Below, one piece after another: positions 1-5,631 of a DNA stretch of 5,631 nucleotides. Below the pieces are notes generated by a model, which was not told where the DNA came from, did no database searches, and saw only the letters and a program-made list of their open reading frames with translations. The first letter of the stretch is position 1. Every line of letters begins with the position of its first letter. The position numbers and the translations under genes are program-made. The DNA comes from Clostridiales bacterium (GTDB lineage Bacteria > Bacillota > Clostridia > Lachnospirales > Lachnospiraceae): assembly GCA_012512995.1 (NCBI GenBank), contig JAAZDA010000342.1, positions 1 to 5,631 of the forward strand, read 5' to 3'.

Positions 1-5
1 CAGTT

Positions 6-33
6 AGGCTGTTCCTGATGGAACAGCCTTTTT
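6..33 (+). terminator. Rho-independent terminator of an upstream gene outside the window
   Basis: A perfect 10-bp stem (6-15 with 20-29) encloses a TGAT loop and runs directly into a five-T tract (29-33). This is the textbook form of an intrinsic terminator on the + strand. The gene it ends lies to the left of the window. It finishes only about 35 bases before the methyltransferase start, leaving little room for a separate promoter. Confidence 0.9.
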
Positions 34-67
34 GCTGTCAGACATCAGGAAAGAGAATGGGTATCAG

Positions 68-727
68 ATGAGCGAAGAATATGAAGAAAGGCTTAGTGCA
101 TTTATTGATTCAAGAGGCGCCAGGCAGACACCAGCGCTCGCAGGGCTTGAAAGAAAAGCAAGGGCTGACAACGTCCCTGTGATAAGACCGGGGACGCAAC
201 GCCTCATCCAGTTCCTGCTTGGCACAACAAAGCCGGCGGCGATTCTTGAAATCGGGACTGCTGTGGGGTATTCTGCCCTTTTTATGCACGAGTACGCACC
301 AAAAGGGTGTAAGATTACGACAATTGAGATCGATGCGAAGCGCGCAGAGGAAGCCAGACGTAATTTCGCGGCGTTCGGTCTGGCACAGGAAGAAGCCGGA
401 GATATTTACCTGATTGAAGGCGATGCGGGCGAAGTCCTGAAAGCTATGAGCGGGAGTTTTGATTTCATATTCATGGATGCGGCGAAGGGGCAGTATATAA
501 ACATTCTTCCTGAGGTGATGCACCTTTTGAAAAAAGGCGGAGTACTGCTGACTGATAATGTTCTGCAGGACGGTGAGATGCTGGAGTCAAGGTATGCTGT
601 GACAAGAAGGAACCGCACGATCCACAGGAGGATGCATGAGTATCTTGACGCACTTCTTGATGATGACAGGCTGAGAACAGTGATCCTTGGGACCGGGGAC
701 GGCGCGGCGATGAGCGTGAAGATGTAA
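68..727 (+). CDS. trmR: TrmR/YrrM-type SAM-dependent O-methyltransferase, probable tRNA 5-hydroxyuridine methyltransferase
   Basis: This 219-residue cytosolic protein is close in length to Bacillus YrrM (TrmR). That enzyme methylates 5-hydroxyuridine at tRNA position 34 to give 5-methoxyuridine, using S-adenosylmethionine. Visible motifs follow the class I, COMT-like methyltransferase fold. They are the SAM loop EIGTAVGYSA (residues 61-70), an acidic strand end IEID (86-89), and FIFMDAAKGQY (133-143), whose Asp137 is a likely metal ligand. LLTDNV (160-165) follows, with Asp163-Asn164 as the other expected metal ligands. I chose ATG 68 because the frame's earlier TTG at 32 sits inside the terminator T-tract. 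The ribosome site is unclear: AGGAAAGAG at 47-55 is somewhat far away. The next gene encodes the TrhP-type hydroxylation factor, which supports the tRNA role over a generic caffeoyl-CoA/catechol methyltransferase. The family call is secure; the exact substrate is inferred. Confidence 0.85.
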   Translation: MSEEYEERLSAFIDSRGARQTPALAGLERKARADNVPVIRPGTQRLIQFLLGTTKPAAILEIGTAVGYSALFMHEYAPKGCKITTIEIDAKRAEEARRNFAAFGLAQEEAGDIYLIEGDAGEVLKAMSGSFDFIFMDAAKGQYINILPEVMHLLKKGGVLLTDNVLQDGEMLESRYAVTRRNRTIHRRMHEYLDALLDDDRLRTVILGTGDGAAMSVKM

Positions 728-760
728 TATACTTGAGAAACAACTTACAGGAGACAATAC

Positions 761-2011
761 ATGCAGCAAAATGGAAAACCTGAATTACTTGTGCCGGCCG
801 GGAGCCTTGAAGTCTTGAAGACCGCAGTAAATTTCGGCGCTGATGCAGTGTATATCGGAGGCGAGGTGTTCAGCCTCCGTGCCAAAGCGAGAAACTTTTC
901 AGCAGAGGATATGGCTGAGGGCATAAAATATGCGCACGAACATGGCGTCAAAGTACATGTGACTGCAAATATTCTTGCGCACAATGCAGATCTCGCAGGA
1001 GCAGATGATTATTTCAGAGAACTGGCAGAACTCGGGCCGGATGCACTTATCATTGCAGATCCGGGAATGTTCGAGAAGGCGGGGCGTCTGTGTCCCGGAA
1101 TAGACAGGCACATCTCGACGCAGGCGAATAACACAAATTATGAGACTTTTGACTTCTGGTACAGACAGGGCGCAAAAAGAGTAGTATGCGCCAGGGAACT
1201 CAGCCTTGCAGAGATACATGAGATCAGGGAGAAAACGCCGGAGGGCCTTGAGATCGAGGCTTTTGTCCACGGCGCAATGTGCATTTCATATTCTGGCCGC
1301 TGCCTTCTGACGAATTACTTCACGGGGCGGGACGCCAATCACGGCGCCTGCACGCACCCATGCAGATGGAAATACTCAGTTGTGGAAGAGACCAGACCGG
1401 GCGAATATTTGCCGGTATATGAGAATGAGAGAGGCACATTTGTTTTCAATTCCAGGGATCTGTGCATGATCGAGCACGTTCCGGAGCTGGTGGCGGCAGG
1501 CATCGACAGCTGGAAGATCGAGGGCCGCATGAAGACTGCGCTCTACGTCGCGACTGTCGCCCGCACATACAGAAAAGCGATCGATGACTATTTCGAGAGT
1601 GAAGAAAAGTATCGCAGCAATCTGCCATGGTACCGCGAAGAAATAAGAAAGTGTACCTTCAGGCAGTTCACGACGGGATTTTACTTTGGCAAGCCATCGG
1701 AAGAATCAATGGTCTACGACAACAACACTTACAAGCAGGACGCCGTGTATCTGGGAGTCGTTAGAAAAACCGAGGATGGCTCACTTGCCATGTTCGAGCA
1801 GAAGAACAAGTTCAGTGTCGGTGATACAATTGAGATCATGAAACCTGACGGACGCGATGTCCCGGCCATTGTCATGTCACTCCGGACGATGGATGGCGGG
1901 CAGGTTGAGAGCGCGCCGCACCCGCAGGAGCTGCTGTGGGCAGAGCTCACTGAGCGCGCCGAGGTCGGAGACATCCTGCGAATGGAGTCAGATGAACCGG
2001 CAGGCGATTGA
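761..2011 (+). CDS. trhP: U32-family 'peptidase', probable tRNA 5-hydroxyuridine synthesis protein TrhP
   Basis: This 416-residue protein belongs to family U32. Members were annotated as collagenase-like peptidases, but characterised TrhP (YegQ in E. coli, YrrN/YrrO in Bacillus) hydroxylates U34 of tRNA in a prephenate-dependent route. The N-terminal part (about 7-250) begins with ELLVPAGSLEVLKTAV, typical of the U32 barrel. The family signature spans residues 166-181 (EAFVHGAMC, then SGRC), with Cys174 and Cys181 followed by CTHPC (Cys197, Cys201) and Cys235. These are candidate iron-sulfur ligands. WKIEGRMK (251-258) is a second family hallmark. The C-terminal region from about 325 (YLGVV...) resembles the small beta-barrel domain of the longer U32 proteins. 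ATG 761 is preceded by AGGAG (749-753) at a 7-base spacing. The 33-base gap from trmR holds no terminator, so the two genes are probably co-transcribed. A true protease role is less likely in this context. Confidence 0.87.
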   Translation: MQQNGKPELLVPAGSLEVLKTAVNFGADAVYIGGEVFSLRAKARNFSAEDMAEGIKYAHEHGVKVHVTANILAHNADLAGADDYFRELAELGPDALIIADPGMFEKAGRLCPGIDRHISTQANNTNYETFDFWYRQGAKRVVCARELSLAEIHEIREKTPEGLEIEAFVHGAMCISYSGRCLLTNYFTGRDANHGACTHPCRWKYSVVEETRPGEYLPVYENERGTFVFNSRDLCMIEHVPELVAAGIDSWKIEGRMKTALYVATVARTYRKAIDDYFESEEKYRSNLPWYREEIRKCTFRQFTTGFYFGKPSEESMVYDNNTYKQDAVYLGVVRKTEDGSLAMFEQKNKFSVGDTIEIMKPDGRDVPAIVMSLRTMDGGQVESAPHPQELLWAELTERAEVGDILRMESDEPAGD

Positions 2012-2036
2012 ATTTTTCGCAGAAAAAACTTGATAT

Positions 2037-2065
2037 TTGTGCTGTTTTGGTACATCTTGTAATAC
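2037..2065 (+). promoter_or_regulatory. Weak candidate promoter for glnN
   Basis: In the 108-base gap before glnN, TTGTGC (2037-2042) and TAATAC (2060-2065) are 17 bases apart and partly match the housekeeping -35/-10 consensus. Other pairings are possible in this AT-rich stretch, for example TTGATA at 2030. No terminator separates trhP from glnN, so some readthrough transcription is also possible. Confidence 0.35.
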
Positions 2066-2087
2066 ATAATCATATGAGGGCAGCAAG

Positions 2088-2116
2088 GCCGGGGCAGAAA
2101 AGCCCGGCGTGGAGGT
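2088..2116 (+). promoter_or_regulatory. GC-rich leader hairpin next to the glnN ribosome binding site
   Basis: GCCGGG (2088-2093) pairs with CCCGGC (2103-2108). One further C-G pair (2095-2102) across a bulged G leaves an A-rich loop. The hairpin ends two bases before the strong ribosome site GGAGGT (2111-2116), which is four bases from the ATG at 2120. No T-tract follows, so it is not an intrinsic terminator. It may tune translation or protect the 5' end of the message; that role is inferred from position only. Confidence 0.5.
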
Positions 2117-2119
2117 AGT

Positions 2120-4255
2120 ATGGACGACAACAGGAATACGGAAACTTCGGGCAGCAATAATATTGAGAGGATTTTCGGAGAGAATGTTTTCTCGCCAAGT
2201 ACGATGCGGGAGCGCCTGCCAAAACAAGTGTATCAGAAGGTCCGCAAAATAATAGATGAGGGCGGTGAGCTCTCGAGGGGCGATGCCGACGTGGTCGCGA
2301 AGGCCATGAAGGATTGGGCAGTCGAAAGGGGCGCGACACATTTCACGCACTGGTTCCAGCCGCTCACGGGAATCACGGCCGAGAAGCATGACGCATTCAT
2401 CACAGCTCCCGACGAAGACGGTCACACGATGGCAGAGTTTTCAGGCAAAGAGCTTGTAATGGGCGAGCCGGACGCTTCATCATTCCCGTCAGGAGGTCTG
2501 CGCTCGACATTTGAGGCGCGCGGCTACACCACATGGGATCTCACATCACCTGCATTTCTTAAACATTCATCCGCCGGGTACACGCTTTGCATACCAACGG
2601 CATTCTGCTCATATACCGGCGAAGCGCTCGACAAGAAGACACCGCTCCTGCGCTCTATGGAAGCACTCAACACGCAGTCTCTGCGGCTGATCCGCCTTTT
2701 CGGAGACAAAACATCCAGGAAGGTCACGCCCAGTGTCGGCGCCGAGCAGGAGTATTTCCTTGTTGACAGAGACAAATATCAGAAGCGCCCTGACCTGATT
2801 TTCACGGGCCGTACGCTTTTCGGAGCTCCGGCGCCCAAGGGGCAGGAGATGGAGGATCATTACTTCGGCGTTATCCGCGAGGGCGTCGGCGCTTACATGA
2901 AAGACCTCAACGAAGAACTCTGGGAACTCGGCGTTCCGGCGAGAACACAGCACAATGAGGTCGCTCCCTGCCAGCATGAGCTTGCTCCGATCTACGAAAA
3001 TGCTAATGTGGCGACGGATCACAACCAGATCATCATGGAAGCCATGAAGCGCGTCGCAATTCATCATGATATGCGCTGCCTGCTTCATGAGAAGCCATTT
3101 GCCTGCGTCAATGGTTCAGGCAAGCACAATAACTGGTCGCTGACGACGGACACCGGCATCAATCTCCTTGAACCAGGGGACACGCCCGAGGATAATGTCC
3201 AGTTCCTGCTTGTCCTCTCCTGCATTCTGAAGGCTGTCGACGTTCACGCCGATCTCCTTCGCCAGAGTGCGTCCGATGTCGGAAATGACTTCCGTCTCGG
3301 CGAGAATGAAGCACCGCCTGCAATTGTCTCAGTCTTCCTCGGCGAACAGCTCGAGGACGTCGTGAAACAGCTCATAGAGACAGGGAATGCGTCAAAACAT
3401 ATTCAGGGCGGAGTCCTGAGGACCGGTGTTTCGACACTTCCGGATCTCAAGAAGGACGCGACTGACAGGAACAGAACATCACCTTTTGCTTTCACGGGAA
3501 ATAAATTCGAGTTCAGAATGGTCGGCTCGGCGGATTCAATCGCTTCGGCAAATACTGTACTCAATACTATAGTTGCGGAAGCATTCAGCGAAGTTTCAGG
3601 CATCCTTGAGAAGGCTGATGATTTCGGCGGAACTGTCCACGATCTCATCAAGAAGAATCTGACCGAACACCGCAGAATAATCTTCAGCGGAAACGGATAT
3701 TCAGACACATGGATCAAGGAAGCCGCACGCCGCGGACTGCCTAATATCAAGTCGACGATCGAGGCAGCTTCAGCGCTTACGACTGACAGCGCAGTGTCGC
3801 TTTTCGCTTGTTTTGGCATATTTACAAAAGCAGAGCTTGCAAGCCGCGAGGAAATCACATATGAAACATACGCCAAAACAATCAATATCGAGGCTTTGAC
3901 GATGATCGATATGGCGGGCAGACAGATACTTCCGGCATGCATGCACTATTCGGGGAGACTCGCGACGACAATAAATGCCATGGCGACTGCAGGTGTTTCG
4001 ACGGCGGCAGAGTCAGGACGGCTCAACGAGGTCGCGACTCTCATTAATGAAGCCGACAACGCGCTTACGAATCTGCGCGCACTTGACGAGCAGGCAAGCC
4101 ATGTGGAAGACGTGAAGAAACAGGCCTTCTTCTACAAGGATTCAGTGAACCCGGCCATGGGCGCACTCAGGAAACCATGCGACCAGCTCGAACTCCTGGT
4201 AGACAAGGCGATGTGGCCGTTCCCGACATACGAAGACATACTCTTCAACGCCTGA
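2120..4255 (+). CDS. glnN: Type III glutamine synthetase (GlnN)
   Basis: This 711-residue enzyme catalyses the ATP-dependent condensation of ammonia with glutamate to glutamine in the cytosol. The length fits type III glutamine synthetases (about 700-730 residues) and not the 440-470 residues of type I. The N-terminal GSIII-specific region includes ENVFSPSTMRERLPK (21-35) and THFTHWFQPLTGITAEKHDAF (73-93). The catalytic core shows GAEQEYFLVD (207-216), NEVAPCQHELAPIYE (279-293), the ATP-site segment NGSGKHNNWSL (331-341), and RTSPFAFTGNKFEFR (452-466). The C-terminal end WPFPTYEDILF (699-709) is also typical, so the gene looks complete. ATG 2120 has GGAGGT four bases upstream. Codons look C-rich at third positions (many CTC, ATC, CGC, GGC), consistent with high expression, though I did not compute this. 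No nitrogen-regulation gene is adjacent, and the gene looks monocistronic or loosely linked to trmR-trhP. Confidence 0.96.
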   Translation: MDDNRNTETSGSNNIERIFGENVFSPSTMRERLPKQVYQKVRKIIDEGGELSRGDADVVAKAMKDWAVERGATHFTHWFQPLTGITAEKHDAFITAPDEDGHTMAEFSGKELVMGEPDASSFPSGGLRSTFEARGYTTWDLTSPAFLKHSSAGYTLCIPTAFCSYTGEALDKKTPLLRSMEALNTQSLRLIRLFGDKTSRKVTPSVGAEQEYFLVDRDKYQKRPDLIFTGRTLFGAPAPKGQEMEDHYFGVIREGVGAYMKDLNEELWELGVPARTQHNEVAPCQHELAPIYENANVATDHNQIIMEAMKRVAIHHDMRCLLHEKPFACVNGSGKHNNWSLTTDTGINLLEPGDTPEDNVQFLLVLSCILKAVDVHADLLRQSASDVGNDFRLGENEAPPAIVSVFLGEQLEDVVKQLIETGNASKHIQGGVLRTGVSTLPDLKKDATDRNRTSPFAFTGNKFEFRMVGSADSIASANTVLNTIVAEAFSEVSGILEKADDFGGTVHDLIKKNLTEHRRIIFSGNGYSDTWIKEAARRGLPNIKSTIEAASALTTDSAVSLFACFGIFTKAELASREEITYETYAKTINIEALTMIDMAGRQILPACMHYSGRLATTINAMATAGVSTAAESGRLNEVATLINEADNALTNLRALDEQASHVEDVKKQAFFYKDSVNPAMGALRKPCDQLELLVDKAMWPFPTYEDILFNA

Positions 4256-4297
4256 TAAAAATTCGTGTTCATTCAGACGCATCTCGTGAAAGGTCTG

Positions 4298-4325
4298 TTG
4301 ATAATGAAGTCAGAAATGATAAATT
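4298..4325 (+). promoter_or_regulatory. Candidate extended -10 promoter ahead of the stem-loop region
   Basis: TTGATA (4298-4303) lies 16 bases before TAAATT (4320-4325), which is preceded by TG plus one base (4317-4319), the extended -10 form. Transcription would begin near 4332, just before the first hairpin at 4336. This placement fits a promoter for a structured leader and the downstream secreted-protein gene. It rests on consensus matching only. Confidence 0.45.
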
Positions 4326-4335
4326 TAGAGACAGC

Positions 4336-4356
4336 AGAAAACGCTGGAGCGTTTCT
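4336..4356 (+). repeat. Stem-loop 1 of the intergenic array
   Basis: AAACGC (4339-4344) and GCGTTT (4349-4354) form a perfect stem around TGGA. With one A bulged, the stem can extend to AGAA/TTCT (4336-4339 with 4353-4356). A small CTCC/GGAG pairing follows at 4355-4365. Confidence 0.65.
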
Positions 4357-4369
4357 CCACGGGAGGGAA

Positions 4370-4405
4370 GAGTGGAAGATTATGCTGATGCATAATCTTT
4401 CACTC
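4370..4405 (+). repeat. Stem-loop 2: 16-bp near-perfect inverted repeat
   Basis: Positions 4370-4385 pair with 4390-4405 over 16 bp around a TGAT tetraloop. The only non-Watson-Crick pair is G4375-T4400, a G-U wobble in RNA. A wobble hints that pairing is kept at the RNA level, although one case is weak evidence. No T-tract follows, so it is not a canonical terminator. Confidence 0.8.
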
Positions 4406-4406
4406 A

Positions 4407-4456
4407 TCAGGTTTGTAATGCGACAACTGAGCTGTCGCATATGAGCACAAACCTGA
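4407..4456 (+). repeat. Stem-loop 3: nested double inverted repeat
   Basis: A perfect 10-bp outer stem (4407-4416 with 4447-4456) encloses a perfect 8-bp inner stem (4418-4425 with 4433-4440). The junction has one unpaired base on the 5' side and six on the 3' side. The apical loop is seven bases (4426-4432). The asymmetric internal loop resembles a structured RNA more than a simple palindrome. Confidence 0.8.
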
Positions 4457-4464
4457 ATAACACA

Positions 4465-4495
4465 GCCAGAAAACCGCATACGCGGATTTTCTGGC
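4465..4495 (+). repeat. Stem-loop 4: 13-bp inverted repeat with one bulge
   Basis: GCCAGAAAA (4465-4473) pairs with TTTTCTGGC (4487-4495). CCGC (4474-4477) pairs with GCGG (4482-4485) around an ATAC loop, leaving A4486 as a single bulge. The T-run lies inside the stem rather than after it, so termination is unlikely. Confidence 0.78.
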
Positions 4496-4535
4496 GTGAG
4501 CCTTCACAAAAAACGCTCAGGCATGAAAGGGAAAA

Positions 4536-5165
4536 ATGAAGAGAATGAGAAGAATTTTATCGACACTGATGGCAGTACTGATTATTGTGGGTGTCAGCGC
4601 GGCACCGGTACTTGCGGCAGAAAACGCCACTACATTTAACTATAAGGCATACGCTGATACTTACGCGGATCTAAAGGCGGCATATGGCTATGATGCAACT
4701 GCTTTGTATAACCATTATGTAAAATATGGCAAAGCAGAAGGCAGAGTCGCGACATTCAATGACGCGGGCACAGCAACCACTGCGGCAGCAACCACAACTC
4801 AGGTGGGTACAGAGACGATGGATCCTGAACCGCCTCAGGATATAAGGAAACAGGCGGATTGGTTCGGAAAACTCACACCGCCGGAGACTATGACAAATGC
4901 CAGGCTCGTAGCTGAGGATAACAGGTTGAACGCATGGATGAGAGCGAACTATTACAGCGATTCAACACAGATAAGAGAAGAAAACCTTTATATTGAATTA
5001 GGCGGGCGGGCAAATGCTCTGTATGAACTGGCAGAGTACCAGGAAGAATTTGACGATGACTATAACAATATTGCTCATGACATGGCAGCGGATATAGTGA
5101 GTTCGGATTTCTACAAGAGGGCGCTTATGAGTGACACAGCTCCGCTTAGTATGTATATGGGTTAA
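4536..5165 (+). CDS. Small secreted protein with one YG/EGR-type surface module; function unknown
   Basis: This 209-residue protein starts with a clear Sec signal peptide. Basic residues (KRMRR, 2-6) precede a hydrophobic core (about 7-23) and a likely cleavage after VLA or VLAA (residue 27 or 28). Residues about 34-74 form an aromatic module (YADTYADLKAAYGYDATALY, then NHYVKYGKAEGR). Similar modules recur in surface proteins of Lachnospiraceae and related bacteria. A Thr/Ala-rich linker (about 77-95) leads to an acidic, probably helical C-terminal part (100-209) that I do not recognise. There is no cysteine, lipobox, LPXTG motif or C-terminal membrane anchor, so release or non-covalent wall binding is expected. 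ATG 4536 has AAAGGG (4526-4531) four bases upstream; ATG 4545 is an alternative. The gene follows the stem-loop leader, and no terminator separates it from the MATE gene 26 bases downstream, so shared transcription is plausible. Confidence 0.8.
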   Translation: MKRMRRILSTLMAVLIIVGVSAAPVLAAENATTFNYKAYADTYADLKAAYGYDATALYNHYVKYGKAEGRVATFNDAGTATTAAATTTQVGTETMDPEPPQDIRKQADWFGKLTPPETMTNARLVAEDNRLNAWMRANYYSDSTQIREENLYIELGGRANALYELAEYQEEFDDDYNNIAHDMAADIVSSDFYKRALMSDTAPLSMYMG

Positions 5166-5191
5166 TCTCCGGATAAGGGAATCAGTTATTC

Positions 5192-5631
5192 ATGACAAGT
5201 ACCAGGCAAAACAATAATCTCACAACGGGACCCGTCTTCAGCACTTTGATGAAGTTCGTGGTCCCGTTCTTCATATCCAGTTTTCTCCAGACTTTCTATG
5301 GTATGGCGGATCTGATGATACTGGGTCTTTATAATGGAGCGGCTTCCACGACTGCGGTGTCGACAGGGAGTCAGATCACGCATATGCTGACAGTCATTAT
5401 AATCGGTGCCGCGATGGGCTCAACGGTACTTATCGGGCGCGAGGCCGGTGCGGGGAATGATAAGGGAACAGTCAAAACTATCGGCAATACTGTCACGTTT
5501 TTTCTTCTGTTGTCAGTAGCACTGACCGCCGTGATGCTGCTTCTTTCGAGCCCGATAGCGGAACAGTAAGAAAAATCCTGGAGGTCGGCATTCCTGTCGC
5601 ACTCCAGGATGGATTAATACAAGTATCATTC
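5192..5631 (+). pseudogene. MATE-family efflux transporter, internally deleted and frameshifted, continuing past the window end
   Basis: MATE transporters are 12-helix membrane pumps of about 440-460 residues that export drugs or metabolites using a sodium or proton gradient. The open frame from ATG 5192 gives only 125 residues. They are a typical MATE start (LTTGPVFSTLMKFVVPFF, then LQTFYGMADLMILG) with helix 1 (about 20-45), helix 2 (55-82), the GREAGAGN loop (82-89) and helix 3 (97-120). A stop then follows at 5567-5569. Sequence from 5566 read one base earlier (frame shifted by -1) gives VRKILEVGIPVALQDGLIQ, typical of the start of helix 7 in this family. Helices 4-6, roughly 110-130 residues, are therefore absent and the frame is broken. 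A possible ribosome site, AAGGG (5175-5179), is rather far from the ATG. The 3' part lies outside the window. An assembly error is the main alternative to a real deletion. Confidence 0.8.
5575..5610 (+). repeat. 9-bp inverted repeat beside the MATE deletion junction
   Basis: ATCCTGGAG (5575-5583) and CTCCAGGAT (5602-5610) are perfect inverted copies with an 18-base spacer. They fall within the helix 7 coding remnant, just after the point where the two parts of the gene meet. It may be a chance feature of the coding sequence. Confidence 0.5.

Larger units (their letters stand above)
4332..4535 (+). ncRNA. Candidate structured leader RNA or small RNA of unknown family
   Basis: The 280-base stretch between glnN and the secreted-protein gene contains no convincing reading frame, but it is packed with stem-loops. 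Between 4336 and 4495 nearly every base falls in one of four successive near-perfect hairpins, with a weak fifth at 4496-4507. A candidate promoter sits immediately upstream, and the next gene's ribosome site (AAAGGG, 4526-4531) immediately downstream. The transcript would therefore be a roughly 200-base 5' leader, or a free small RNA. I do not recognise SAM, c-di-GMP, cobalamin, T-box or other common riboswitch consensus in it. None of the hairpins is followed by a U-tract, so it is not simply the glnN terminator. An alternative is a cluster of DNA palindromes from a decayed mobile element. Confidence 0.4.

Noticed and set aside
32..67. Upstream TTG start extending the methyltransferase by 12 residues
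   Set aside because: The TTG lies in the T-tract of the terminator, has no ribosome site, and the added residues do not resemble the start of TrmR-type proteins.
2088..2108. Intrinsic terminator for trhP
   Set aside because: The GC stem is not followed by a T-run; it is followed at once by the glnN ribosome site.
3403..3942. Long minus-strand open frame of 179 codons inside glnN
   Set aside because: It is antisense to the conserved C-terminal half of glutamine synthetase and reflects that gene's codon bias.
4177..4395. Small + strand open frame crossing the end of glnN
   Set aside because: It starts inside glnN in another frame, has no ribosome site, and its sequence runs through the hairpins with no recognisable protein character.
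4273..4479. Minus-strand open frame of 68 codons over the stem-loop region
   Set aside because: No ribosome site or protein-like composition; the region is better explained by inverted repeats.
4336..4507. CRISPR array or integron attC sites
   Set aside because: The hairpins differ from one another in sequence, with no regular direct repeats or spacers, and no cas or integrase gene or attC core motif is visible.
4523..4535. Upstream ATG at 4523 as start of the secreted protein or a leader peptide
   Set aside because: It is out of frame with the signal peptide, and the ribosome site at 4526-4531 lies after it.
5566..5631. Programmed ribosomal frameshift in the MATE gene
   Set aside because: A frameshift would keep helices 4-6 encoded. 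They are absent from the DNA, so a deletion or misassembly is required.

Overview
The window most likely comes from an anaerobic Firmicute of class Clostridia, probably Lachnospiraceae. The evidence is a type III glutamine synthetase of clostridial type, a small secreted protein with the 'YG..A.Y.HYV.YGK.EGR' module common in that family's surface proteins, strong GGAGG-type ribosome sites and roughly balanced GC. This placement is an inference from gene content. Every supported gene lies on the + strand.

Left part (1-2011): a clean intrinsic terminator closes an upstream gene outside the window. Next comes a two-gene unit for tRNA wobble-uridine modification. The first gene is a TrmR (YrrM)-type SAM-dependent O-methyltransferase. 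The second, 33 bases downstream, is a U32-family TrhP-type protein with its cysteine cluster. In Bacillus subtilis this pair makes 5-methoxyuridine at tRNA position 34: TrhP supplies 5-hydroxyuridine and TrmR methylates it.

Middle part (2012-4255): a 108-base leader with a weak promoter candidate and a GC-rich hairpin abutting the ribosome site precedes glnN. This is a full-length 711-residue type III glutamine synthetase that assimilates ammonia and appears to stand alone.

Right part (4256-5631): a 280-base gap contains no gene but is unusually structured. A promoter-like sequence at 4298-4325 would start transcription just ahead of four successive near-perfect stem-loops (4336-4495). Short complementary segments could link these to the base of the next ribosome site. 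This looks like a long structured leader RNA or a small RNA, of no family I recognise. It precedes an exported 209-residue protein of unknown function. A MATE-family multidrug transporter gene follows, with no terminator between. The MATE gene is broken: after the third membrane helix it jumps, in another frame, to sequence typical of the seventh helix, so helices 4-6 are missing. It runs off the window end.

The two points most worth following up are the stem-loop array at 4336-4507 and the internally deleted MATE gene.
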